A stretch of 64,000 nt of DNA, taken from Atopsyche davidsoni. Lineage: Eukaryota > Arthropoda > Insecta > Trichoptera > Hydrobiosidae. The translations under genes were made by a program, and so were the position numbers. Location: the NCBI GenBank assembly GCA_022113835.1, contig JAILWY010000027.1:4590501-4654500 (forward strand), read 5' to 3'. The notes below the pieces were generated by a model. It was given only the letters and a program-made list of their open reading frames with translations. It had not been told where the DNA came from and did not search any database. Positions within the stretch are counted from its first letter, which is position 1. Each line of letters starts with the position of its first letter. Positions 37,701 to 48,482 of the stretch are shown in pieces.

Positions 37701-38830
37701 AACTTGGAGAGGGTCCTCCACCAGATCGACTCAAGTCAAATAATCATCAATCAAGGCGAAACAACTTCGGGAATCCATTTGGAGACCCAACCCGGGGTAC
37801 TCCTAGGGCTATCGCAGCGCCACCTCCTCCCAGTGCGCCCGCTCCACACTCGATCCCAGAGTCTCTGCCTCCACCCCCTGGGTTCGGTTCGGTAGGACCT
37901 CCTCCATTTGCACCACCACCTCCACCTCCTGGCTGTCCTCCCGCTCCCTGGATAGCGGCCGCCCAGCCTCCGCCTCCTGGCAGTGGACCCCCTCCTCCTG
38001 CACCACCGCAGCTACCAAACATTAACAACCAAATTCCACCACTCATGGGGCCTCCGGGATTTGGTCCTGATCAGATGATGAGTATGATGTCCATGAACCG
38101 CCCGCTGCCTTCAATGGGATCTCAAATCGCACCTCCTGGCACTACTCCGGCAACTCCGGCTCCACCCGGGACTGTCATCTCTCCGCCAGGCACTAACACA
38201 ACGCCGCCAGGACCTCCCATTGGCCCTCCGGGGGTTCCACTCGGTCCTCCAGGTGTTGGTCCGCCTCCACAGATTGGGACACACAATCAATCCAATGGTC
38301 AAGCACATCAAAATCAGGTGATTTATGTTTGTTAATTGTGGAGGTATTTTTTTCACAATATTCCACCACAAACAAAACCAATTTGTTGACAAGACTACTA
38401 AGATTAATCATTGAGACTGTGAGAGATCTTTCACACTAGATATTTAACTGGATTTAATTTTAAATTATATATGTAGACTTTTTTTTATCATAAAAACATC
38501 TCCGACTCACTGATTAATTTTTGTAGATAATCATAATAATTACATTTTTTACAGAACGATAAAGCTGGGATGAACTCTCGATTTGGCATGGGCCCTCCTA
38601 TGAGTATGCCACCGCCAGGCATCGGTGGGCCCCCCGGCATGAGTGGACCCCCAGGCATGAGTGGCCCCCCCGGAATGAGTGGTCCCCCAGGCATGAGTGG
38701 TCCTCCAGGTATGAGTGGTCCTCCAGGAATGGGGTCATGGCGTCCTCCTTTTCCTCCACCGCACTGGGGCGCCCCACCTGCGCCACCTCCGCTGCTGGCA
38801 GCTCCGCCTCCACCGCCCCCACCTAGTTAA
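31760..38830 (+). CDS. SF1: Splicing factor 1 / branchpoint-binding protein
   Basis: Nuclear protein that recognises the intron branchpoint and binds U2AF65 in early spliceosomes. Eleven coding exons: 31760-31899, 32080-32187, 32338-32516, 32749-32895, 33948-34023, 36342-36494, 36832-36938, 37029-37195, 37275-37436, 37538-38317, 38555-38830. They total 2295 nt and encode 764 aa. An RD/RS-rich N-terminus (1-~85) precedes a U2AF ligand motif (RRKRSRW). A coiled segment, [14 protein letters not shown], follows, then the SPSP phosphorylation motif ([11 protein letters not shown]). The KH-QUA2 domain (~270-390) has the loop LIGPRGNTL. There are two CCHC zinc knuckles (401-414 and 426-439), the first interrupted by an intron before its last cysteine. 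A long proline-rich tail ends in PGMSGP repeats. If the last intron is retained, the protein ends NQVIYVC. Confidence 0.93.
34024..36341 (+). other. SF1 intron 5
   Basis: The longest SF1 intron (2.3 kb) is AT-rich and separates the U2AF-binding region from the SPSP/KH exons. Its donor, AAAG|GTCTGA, is weak, but reading phase continues correctly into 36342. Open frames at 34164-34373 and 35552-35842 show no family resemblance. Confidence 0.6.
38628..38733 (+). repeat. 18-bp in-frame minisatellite in SF1
   Basis: Six in-frame copies of an 18-base unit encode Pro-Pro-Gly-Met-Ser-Gly. The third bases vary between copies, so the protein repeat is better conserved than the DNA. It lies in the last SF1 exon. 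Confidence 0.85.
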
Positions 38831-39902
38831 TTCTCATGCTTAAAGGATATGTAGCATCATCTCACCTTTATGCTGTTCTTTGCAGCTGAGATTGTATGGA
38901 TCTATTACTTGAATAGTATCATAACGTTATTCAAAATCGACGCTCAAATTAAGCAATTCAATCAGTAGTTATGGGATAAATTTAAAGTTTGATATTTGAT
39001 TACCGACTTGGCGAGGGGCAATTGTGAGAATCAGTGAAAATGTACTTTTTTTTTTTTAGTAAAGCTGTCAGATACGACAACACATTTTACTACACATATA
39101 TTTATAGAACTTGGTTGCCTTATTTTATAGCATAAGGCAGAACATTTTATTTCTCATTTTACCGTGTTGTAATTTTACTTTAGGACACTTAATAATAAAA
39201 TTAATTACAATCAGATAGTTGTATTATTTTATCATTACCAGTTGATACTGTTGATTAAGATATCTCAACTCATCATAAAAGATGAACATAAATGATCAAT
39301 CATATTATATTAATTTCAGATACTAGTCGCTCACTCACAAGATCATTCTGATAATGCAGTATAAAATTAAAAATACATGTAAAAACATTTTTATTTGGCA
39401 TTAGCATAAGATATACTAAAAAAATATTAATATTATCAATTTATACACATGTAATTATCAAAATTATAACATATCTTTTTAATTTGAATCACATCACATT
39501 ATCACATTTCATAAGACTTATTAATTACATTTTTTAGAGAATGTACACCAAATTTACAGTTATTATAATATAAGTTTAAAAATAAGATAATCTTATACAA
39601 TTTTTGAATTGCTAAATTAGTTTTTTTTTATCAGTTTATTTTTCTAAAAAAATATAATTTTGAACTATGGAGCCCGGGAACAATGGCAGAAGTCGAATAT
39701 AATTCAATGAATAAATAATTATTATATATATATATATATATGTCAATTATAAAATTCATCTTTTTATAACCTTTGTAATAAAGTTTACAGTAAATACTTA
39801 TATGCAAACCTATAAAGAATGCAGCAAAGTCATTGCAAAGTATTTTTTTTTATACAAACTTTCAAGTTATCATTTTTTCTAACATTGATAACTAATATTA
39901 TG
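38831..39902. other. Convergent 3' region, SF1 and CREG
   Basis: 3' UTR of SF1 (AATAAA at 39194-39199) meets the 3' side of the first CREG gene, which is on the minus strand. A (TA)n run lies at 39723-39742. No further gene is seen. Confidence 0.5.
39723..39742. repeat. (TA)n microsatellite
   Basis: Ten uninterrupted TA dinucleotides lie in the SF1-CREG convergent spacer. Confidence 0.95.
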
Positions 39903-41769
39903 TTATACTTGTTCAGTGCCATAAGCAATACGATTGATTATTTCTTCCAAGAGAGGATTTTTAACTTTTGTAGGGTCGAAATTCAAAAATTCTTGAATAT
40001 CAATAAACTTAGGGCCTCCAAACCAATCCAGCATTGCAATTTGAAGCATATTTAATTTTGCTACGTAAAACCCATGATCTGAAATAATATTTACATATAT
40101 TATAGATTTTTTAAAATAATAAAATTATTTTTTATTAAGAATTAAATCTATTACCTGTCGGCAGCGTTGCCATTGAAGGGTGTCGGCTGAACAATGCAGC
40201 TTCGGCAAATTCATGCTCGGGTGTATTTTTAGGTACCTGTATAAAATAATTAGTAAATATGCTATCCATTTCACAGTCAAACAATATAATTAGTAATTAA
40301 AATATTCTATAAAATTAAAATTTATCGTTTTGGTCATGTCTACTCTCAGCCACCAAAACAATCATTCTAACTGTAATATTACACAAAGTTATATCATTAT
40401 ACAATTTTTTTTTTACTAAGTGGATGTGAAACTAGAACGACCTTGAGATTGAGTTTGGTTTTCTTGCCGACAACCAGGGCTAGTGGATTTGTTACTTTTC
40501 CTTATCTTTCCTAACAATAACAAGTGTGGTGTGAAATCCCGGTAATGTTTACATTGCTTGACCCAATTGTATTAGAAAACAATATATTAAAAAACTGAGT
40601 TTAATTGAACTGAAATGGGATATCCGTACTTTTGTCGTAAGCATGCACTATCCTTCCATATTACAGAACAACTCGTATGTCCAAGGGTTCTTTTAATGTC
40701 AAGAATCGTTTTGGAGGTGTACTAAATTAATTACAACCAGCAAGACACAAAATACCACCATAATACATAATAATAAGGGTTAAGAAGTAAATACCTTTTC
40801 TACCGTTCCAGATAGCATCACACGAGCGCATCTTGGATCCTCAGGGTCAATATTTTGTACTCTACAGTAATCAGTTTCTTCAAGTGTGACAGAAATAGTT
40901 GCGCGATTATCACTCTGAAAATTAATTAATTGTGAATTATAAGATTTATATTTTAGTAAAAAGTGTTAAATAACACTGAACATTTTTTACTAAAATATTA
41001 TAATGAAATTCCAGCTGTTAAATAATTTCAAGAGTACTATTATTTAAATTGTAATCCTATTATTTAGGTTTTGAGCAATATAAAAATAATTTACACTATG
41101 CATTGCTCAAATATTTTCTTGAAAACAATTAAAAAAATATTTAATATAAAATCAAATTCAACGAACATCAAGGTCTTGTGACGTAAAGTCGAGAGGCGTC
41201 AAGTAGAAGTAAGGCACACCCGTTGAGTTATCTACTGGCCCATCCACCATGGATACGACGTTAGTAAATGGAAAACTTTTTAGTGATTTCATAGTTGATA
41301 TTGTTGCAATAGAAGTCCAGTCTAAAAATAAAATTACACGAGTCAAGTTCAGGGACTATTTATACTTGTTGTGAGTTGCCAAATACAGTCTGCAAAAGGG
41401 CAATGTCATTCCTTAATAGATCACAATCTATTCAGTTTGAAAGTATGTTATCTCATTTATATGCACTCTGTGAAACTCTCTTAATTTTTTTATGAAAACA
41501 CATGTTTATAAAAATGTAAACATTATATTATCGAAGATTTATATTAAAGCAATATGAAAGTAAAGTTGATCACCTGCTTCGTGAAGTACAAATCTCGCCA
41601 TAGCTATAACTTTGGTATGATCCGGTGGAGTAGCAGCTTCTTTTGAGTATTTGTTGAGGAGCCTTCTTTTCTCTTTGTTCAATAATTTCTTAGAATGATT
41701 ATCCTGCGGTCTGGCAGCTGTGCTCAGAGCGAGCATCAGCATTACAACCCAAATTATGTTGCTTTTCAT
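39903..41769 (-). CDS. Creg: CREG family secreted glycoprotein, copy 1
   Basis: CREG (cellular repressor of E1A-stimulated genes) proteins are secreted or lysosomal glycoproteins with a flavin-reductase-like split-barrel fold. Five coding exons on the minus strand: 41769-41574, 41321-41167, 40914-40795, 40236-40155, 40078-39903. They total 729 nt and encode 242 aa. A signal peptide (MKSNIIWVVMLMLALSTAAR) precedes the conserved blocks ARFVLHEADWTSIATIST, GVPYFYLTPLD, PRCARVMLSG, FSRHPSM and MLDWFGGPKFI. NST before GVPYFYL is an N-glycosylation site. Start: the ATG lies five bases after an acceptor (TTCTCTTTCAG), so a 5' UTR intron is present. Exon 2 must end at GAT|GTTCGT, a non-consensus donor, because phase and exon length (155 nt) match the sister gene. 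A tandem paralogue lies upstream. Confidence 0.9.
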
Positions 41770-42182
41770 TTTGTCTGAAAGAGAATAACATTTGCGATAA
41801 TAACTTAAAACAGGACCTGACTCCTCACAGCTAATAAAGAGTGGATGTGCACACATAGATCCAAAGTACTATAACTTTACCACGCCACATATTACTCACA
41901 TTTGTCAATTAAACGATTAATCAAAAGCTGTTTTCCAACTCAATCGATGTTTAAGACAAGAAAGTTGAAAACATATTCAGTATATATTATCTTACAGACA
42001 TTCTTTGTTCAAGACAAATAAACATATTTGTCTAGTCACTAGATAATATAATCACTCGCTCACTTGATTTATTCCTTGTTTTTAAATATACTTTTATAAC
42101 AATAAAACAATGTGAAATTAAAAAAATACATTGAAATATAATTAAATTCTCAAAACTTTGATAATAATTATAACTTTTACTT

Positions 42183-42591
42183 TCCTATTTGTGCAATGTT
42201 TGTGGCCACAACAACTGCCACGATCTGCCTGATTAGTTAATTATTTCTTTGTTTTCGGTTGCATTATATGCCATACTCTATGCAATATGTGCCATACACG
42301 ACGAGTTCACCCAGGCTACGAAGGGCCAGCAAAACATTTAAAATCTCCGCATAATAACATTTACTAACCTATTTGCGAAATGTGTGATGATTAACAATTG
42401 GTTGAATATTCACTGTAACCCACTACGCGGATACGTTATGTCTGGTTAGTTTATTATTTCTTTGTTCTTGGCCATACTCGACGCAGTACGCGCCATACAC
42501 TGACAATGGCAGCAGATGACAGCGCAATAACAACAAGTTCACAAGACTACGAGAGGTCAACAAAACGTTTAAAACATCCGCATATTAACTA
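42183..42591. repeat. Tandem duplication upstream of Creg copy 1
   Basis: Two degenerate copies: 42183-42366 and 42367-42591. Both begin CCTATTTG(T/C)G and contain G(A/G)TTAGTT(A/T)ATTATTTCTTTG, CCATACTC, GCCATACAC, AAGTTCAC or GAGTTCAC, CAAAAC(A/G)TTTAAAA and TCCGCATA. The second carries a ~20-30 bp insertion (around 42505-42530). They lie 0.4-0.8 kb upstream of the Creg coding start, where its promoter or first exon should be. Confidence 0.75.
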
Positions 42592-43299
42592 GATTTCTGT
42601 CATATGCCGCGTATATTTTATTATGCGTGATTCTCAAAAGGAAATCAACACTTTTTCGACGTAACCAGGACGCAGACAGTGCGAGATTCACCGGCGGCAA
42701 ACTTTTTGAAATGAACATCAATACACGAAAAAAAAAAGTATTTATCTACTAATAAGATATCACAAACAAGGAGACGTGATTAATAAAATAGTCACGTACT
42801 TCAAAATCGATCGATCACATTAAAATACGCACATTTATCAATCATTTTGATGACACAATTATCTCTAAAAAGTCACAAAAATAAATATCTCAAGAGTAAG
42901 TGAAAGTATTTGAATAAATTATTATTTTAGTTTTTATACAAAACACAATTGATTTTTATATTTTATATACTGTGAATTTTATTTATTAAAATCTTGCATT
43001 GGACAATCAACACAATTATTTAAAAAAATTAACTGCTGTAAATAAAATAACTAGTACTTATACGTGTGGAAGTTGTGAGGTTATTTTAATTTAAAAAATA
43101 ATATTATATTTATTTATATTTCTGAACTAAATGTGTTGCTTATAATGATAAATTATCTGTAGCAAGAATAGCAGACTGATATTGAACATAACTTGAGTTA
43201 ACTCTGCCAACTTAGTTAGGTTAGGTTAAATAATTTACTGTTATCTGCCAATACATTATTTGTAGAATATCACCTTTATAATAAGTTTATATTCTTCTA

Positions 43300-43585
43300 A
43301 GAGGAGATTGGTGACCATCTCAGTGAAAATATCTCTATGCCTGTTCATGATTTTCTTAGGGTGAATAGTGTCTCCGGGTCCTTATATTCAAGGTCTGCGT
43401 ATTGCTGCTACCCTATAGAATTATTATATAATCCATTCTTAACAAAGCTATGGCGTTCAGATTTGATCTCACCCCTACAAGTTACTTCCAGAACACATCT
43501 CTCAACAATCATTCTACTACTCCATTACCGATTCTTTATAATACACTCAGGACACAGAAAGGTAGCCATGCATAAGCAGCAGAAT
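43300..43585 (-). repeat. Dispersed repeat family, copy b
   Basis: This is the reverse-complement relative of copy a (11236-11530). It extends further right in family orientation: on the minus strand CCCTAAGAAAATCATGAACA is followed by TTTCACTGAGATGGTCACCAATCTCCTC, shared with copies d and e. It sits between the two Creg genes, about 90 bases downstream of the stop of copy 2. An open frame across it on the plus strand is a by-product. Confidence 0.8.
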
Positions 43586-43673
43586 GAGGAAAGCGGGGAG
43601 GTTAAAAGTATATATTGCCAATATTGTTACATTTATTGATATCTGCTTGAAATGGAATATGATAAATAAAATA

Positions 43674-45832
43674 TTAATATTTATATTTTTTGAGTCGCTT
43701 CAAACCGAACTTTTTCAAAATAAATCTATTGTGAGGAACGATTGTATCATTATAAGATAAATAATCATCAATTGGGATGTATATTGGGCCGCCAAACCAG
43801 TCGAGCATGGCAATGTGCTGGATGTCCAGTTTAGCTATATAAAATCCATGATCTGTAAAAAAAATAATTCAAAATAATCAGCCTTCATAATTTTATTTGT
43901 TTGAGTATTTTTAAACAAATTATTGATCTTCTTATCTATCGAATATATTTGAGTAACAACATTATCAAATGCTGCATTTTTTAATAAAAATTTGTTATCA
44001 ATTTGTACGTGATAGATAATAGCGCCATGTATATTGTAAATATAATACATGGTAGATAACATAAATGGATCACTATTATCAAAATTATGAAGTAGATATA
44101 AATTATTATAACACGACTTACCCTCTGGTAATCTAGACATGGATGGATGTCTAGTGAATAACGCTTCTTTAGCAAAACCATAATCAGGGTCACTTTTCAT
44201 TAGCTAAAAGAAATATATATATATAATATAATCAATAGCAAGTAATGTGTAGTTAATTAACTTTGTAATACAAATTTGTAAAGTAGGCGTACATTGAATT
44301 TGTGTTCGGATATATTTTATTATTAAAACATAGGATTAAAAATAGTCTGAGTAAACATAATGAATTCACTATAACCTCTTTGGACACCAATAATATATTT
44401 AACCTATACTTGAACATCGAAAAAAATATTTTCGTCATCTCAGCAGTCTTCTGGTCTAAAGTATGATTATATTCATTTAACTCTCCATCTCGGAGCCGTT
44501 AATTGTTAAGACGTCATTGATATGAAATCCTATTCTTTCTGAATTCATGTGGTCAGTCAACACATCCATGTAGATAGTAAAAATAATAGAAGACATACAT
44601 CCGCCTTGTCTTACCACATAACAGGAAAAAAGAAGTGAATATATTGCATCCAAATCCCACTTGGTTATTTGTTAAACATAGGGACACTTACACGGATAAT
44701 TCTTCCAGAAAGCATCACCCGAGCACATCGTGGGTCATCAGGGTCATACTTATGGGAACGGCAATAGTCAGTTTGTTCTAAAGTTGCTGAAACTGTACAC
44801 CTGTTGTCGAACTGATAAAATAATAGTGATCAATATAGTGCATAAATAACAGTTAGTTTAACAGACACCAATTTGATGAAAGAATATTCAATTCAACAGT
44901 TTATTGTAAATTATTTGTAGATTAGATTAAATTTAGTTAGAACGACAGATACAAGTGAAATCGATAAAGATTATTTCTTATTTTTATAAATAAAAATATA
45001 TGTATAGTTTACTGATGCAAATAACTCTTAGAAATTTACTGCAGTTGTAATGCTTAATAATAAATTTTAGGAATCTGACTCATCAGATAATGTAAGGGAA
45101 ATAAGTCGACCCTAATTTAAAAACGTTAACCAATCCATAAAAGTCGAGTAGAAAAATAAACTCACTGCTAAATCGATTGACGGATAGTCAAGAGGCGTCA
45201 AATAAAAATATGGGATTCCAACGGACTTTTCCACAGTGCCGTCACTCATTGAAACTATACTTGTGAAAGGGAAAGTCTTAATGGCAGGGATCGCGGAGGT
45301 GGTAGCAATTGAAGTCCAATCTATAATAAATTATTTAAAATATATACAAGTATTTAAAAATTCGAGATCAGCTTGTAAAGAAGTTGATATAATTCACCTG
45401 CTTGGTGTATAATATATCTGGCCATCGCTACGTATTCTTTATAGTGTGGAGGAGTGCCTTTCATGTATTTCTTGTTAAATATAGTGCGATTATCATTTTG
45501 CTTGTCGACCGTGTTAGATTTGTAACGATTTATTGGTAAATTATATTTTGGTGTTGTTGGTATAACGTTTCCTTGACTTATACCAAAACATATTATGAAT
45601 AAAAAGGATGGCCAAAAATACCTGTAGGCAAAAATTACATTTGTGATAAATTATTCCTACCCAATATTTTATCTACAAAAGTAAGAATGTAATAAAAATT
45701 AGTATAAAAACATTAATTTATAATTTCATAAAAAAGGACACGCAGAGATTGCATGTATTTATATTTAGGGATATTTTTAATAGTATTCTTTATATCTTTA
45801 AGATAAAAAAATCTCCTACTTGTAACTTACAT
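43674..45832 (-). CDS. Creg: CREG family secreted glycoprotein, copy 2 (split start codon)
   Basis: Second CREG paralogue. Exons on the minus strand: AT of the start codon at 45832-45831, then 45621-45398, 45320-45166, 44811-44692, 44203-44122, 43852-43674. They total 762 nt and encode 253 aa. Internal exons of 155, 120 and 82 nt equal those of copy 1 exactly, proving tandem duplication. The protein starts MYFWPSFLFIICFGISQG, a signal peptide, then MARYIIHQADWTSIAT, GIPYFYLTPLD, PRCARVMLSG, FTRHPSM and MLDWFGGPIYI, with a basic tail ending KKYKY. NRT and NDT are possible glycosylation sites. I place the start across an intron (AAGAT|GTAAGT, then CCTACAG|G TAT) because no ATG precedes the signal peptide within the exon. 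The next in-frame Met would remove the signal. Confidence 0.87.
44480..44617 (-). pseudogene. Non-LTR reverse transcriptase fragment
   Basis: In Creg copy 2 intron 3, same strand as the gene, about 46 codons resemble the RT palm segment before the catalytic Y-A-D-D box. VVRQGGCMSSIIFTIYMDVL corresponds to the family pattern VRQGxxLSPxLFxxYxDxL, and ERIGFHIND to the following G-I/V strand. A stop codon (44477-44479) ends it before any YADD. It is a short dead fragment. Confidence 0.55.
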
Positions 45833-46051
45833 CTTATATATTGAATTCTTCTTACTCAAACTAGCAATTGTCCAATACTAGCTCCATTGAAAAATTGCTT
45901 TTAATTTAATCAAATTAAAATTACAGTGGCTCCAAAATATCTCATGAACAAAAAATATTAATTTATTTATAAATATATGTATTTTTATATATATATATAT
46001 TTCTAGCGTAAGCATGAAGAGGGTAGTATTGTTGGTAAGTAGTTTGTAGTA

Positions 46052-46440
46052 CAGTAAAACCTCGATATAACGGACCAAATGGGGGGAAGGCGTGTCCGTT
46101 ATATAAAACTAGGTTTAAAATAAACCAATAAACAATTTTTTTAAAAATACATTATCTATTTATATATAAATAAAAAATACGAAATTCGATTTAATTGTTT
46201 TCGGACACTCGTCGTGAAGTGATGTTGCTGTTTGATATAGATGCGCTTGCTTTCGGTAATCCTACTAAAAAGGAATCAAGTTTTGTTTGCATTTTTGAAG
46301 TTTGCTATTTTTTTTATAATCAACTCGAAAATTACGAAAAAAAAATTATTATTTTACAGTTTAACCTTTTTTATTTTTATTACATTTACCGGATTTTTTG
46401 TCCGTTATATCGGAAATCTGTTAAACAGGGGTCCGTACTG
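46052..46440. mobile_element. pogo/Tigger-type MITE
   Basis: The left end, CAGTAAAACCTCGATATAACGG, is preceded by TA and has the typical terminus of pogo/Tigger elements. The right end on the complement is CAGTACGGACCCCTG, and inside it CCGATATAACGGACAAAA mirrors CGATATAACGGACCAAAT of the left end. The left end also contains a second, inverted GTCCGTTATAT. The ~390-bp body has no transposase frame. It lies between Creg copy 2 and the orphan exon. The outermost right bases and the TA duplication are imperfect, so that boundary is approximate. Confidence 0.65.
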
Positions 46441-47268
46441 GTAATTTTACATGTTCATAGTACACGGTCGCTTTGTTTCAAATGATTAAAAATGAGTTAA
46501 CTGGTATCGTCTTGTATAGTCATTAAAAAATTGAGAACCATTTGTCTTTAATTAAAAAATAAAACAATAATATTTTTATTATCGAGAAATGCTCAGGATG
46601 TAAATTAGCTATGCTTCATCACAGCAGAGTTCTGCACATGGTGTATATAATTTTAGCTACGATATATACTATATCTGACAAAACATCAAATATAAATTTA
46701 TACATATTACGACTATAGTTTTTATATATTCTAAGAAAATAGAAACTGTAACTATAGCGACTCAATATTTTATGAAAGAGTTAAGTTCTTTTCAATTGTG
46801 CCTGTTACTTGTTGATGTTTTGCATACAACTTGTAAATAATAATAAAAATATATTCTCATTTATTAACACCTTTTTAGATGCCTTTGTATTTTGAATTTG
46901 TTAAGGCAATATTATTAATGTGAAAAGATAATTCGTAAGGAAATTAATTTATTATTGGAAAATTGGTGTCAGCTAGTTGTGAAGCAACACAGTTTCCTTG
47001 GCAATTTAATTATTTTGAGTCAATAATATTTTTATTAGCATTTTAAGGTCATTTTAACCAATTAACCTAATTAGTGAAAAAATGATATACCGATAGATAA
47101 CCTTTATTCATGACGGACATTTTTACTATTTTATCAATAATATAACAAGAATAACCATAGAAAAATAATATAATTAATCTGAGAAATAATTTTTATAAAG
47201 TATGCATTGTTTCATTTCCATAAGCACTAATAATGTTATGTAATTTTTTTCTAATCTAACCACAAAGC

Positions 47269-47593
47269 CTACAAATTCTTATCAAACCAAGACGAAGTTC
47301 GAATTACCTCATCCTCTGAATCACCGATTGCTGTTACCAAGGAGAATACTTTACGTCCTGTTAGATTTTTTAGTATGCCAGTATAATATGATATATCCAT
47401 TACTTCATGATAATAGTGAAAACCTGATAACACTTTTGCTTCAGATTTTTTAGGATACAAACCATTATCCGAGATACGCAATGAATGTAGACTACATAAG
47501 GACGATGAGAGGATAGGATGAAACAAACTAAGAACATGATATTTGTAGGAAAGGTCTGTAGCCAAGAGTAAAGATGCAAGCCGATTATAAATC
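47269..47593 (-). CDS. Orphan exon-like ORF, unrecognised
   Basis: An open frame of about 107 codons follows an acceptor-like AAATTAG and begins IYNRLASLLLATDLSY. It has ordinary protein composition (DISYYTGILKNLTGRKVFSL, then acidic DSEDE) and ends WFDKNL at a TAG. It lacks an in-frame ATG near its start, so it would be a terminal exon of something. Yet its upstream side runs straight into the Shoc2 3' region and I find no partner exon. I do not recognise the family. Options are a last exon of an overlapping or nested gene, a decayed gene piece, or chance. Confidence 0.3.
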
Positions 47594-48482
47594 CTAATTT
47601 TAATAATTTAAAAAAAAAGTATTAAAATAATTTTAACAATATTAATCTCGGGTCGAATTGATGTGTAGTGAATATGAATACTGATTTCTAAAGTCAACCA
47701 CTATGTTATTTCAAAAATAAATCGAGATACAATTAACCCTCCTGAAATTCAATAAAAAATCTGATTGATATCTACATATTATATTTATTTCTGAGTTTCT
47801 TATAGCGCGGTTTCCATATAAACCGATAGCAATTTCAACCATGAAGGGGAAAAATGTATAAAATCTTTGGTATGATTTTGTACATTCATTTTTTATACTT
47901 TATCCTATTTGTTATTCCTGTATTTTTTACATACGTATGTACTAAAATAAGGTGTATTTGATTTTTAAATATTGGAGCCTGTCTATTTATCTATAAATAT
48001 AATCACAATTTACAGGGTACTTTTGTGAAGTATGGGAGTGAAGTACGATAGGTTTCATAGTCATAGGAGATAAAAAATAAAGAAGCATAGGTAAATAAAT
48101 AATACTAAAAATAATAAAATAATTTACTAAAATAAAAATAAATAAAAATTATATAATACAAGATAAAAATATTGTACATTTAAGAAAAAAATATAAACAG
48201 CGTTATACAGTTTTATTAACATTATAATCTTGTCACATGTATACAATTCGTTCTATTAAACAACGTCCTCATTAAAAATATTAATACATCAAACTAATAG
48301 ACATTTGACACAGAGGATTGAGAGCTATAAACAAACAACGTAGGAACGAGGACATCCTTGACTCTCCAAAGTGACGTCGAGCTCGGTACAAGTGGGTCAC
48401 ATATATCTCCATTCGTCACTCCAAGCCGCATGCTATTTGCACAATACAAAGTCACTCCACTCGTATGGAACAACTTAACAGA
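47594..48482 (-). other. Shoc2 3' UTR region
   Basis: Sequence downstream of the Shoc2 stop codon on the minus strand. The first ~180 bases (48300-48480) are less AT-rich, then it becomes strongly A/T-biased with many AATAAA-like words on both strands. No separate gene is supported here. Confidence 0.4.

Noticed and set aside
37534..38411. Long minus-strand and alternate-frame ORFs rich in Gly or Glu
   Set aside because: Shadows of the proline-rich SF1 exon; codon repeats keep all frames open.
43337..43639. 100-codon ORF between the Creg genes, similar in translation to one at 11267-11488
   Set aside because: Both overlap copies of the dispersed DNA repeat. The shared residues follow from DNA identity, and the frame is not kept along the whole repeat.
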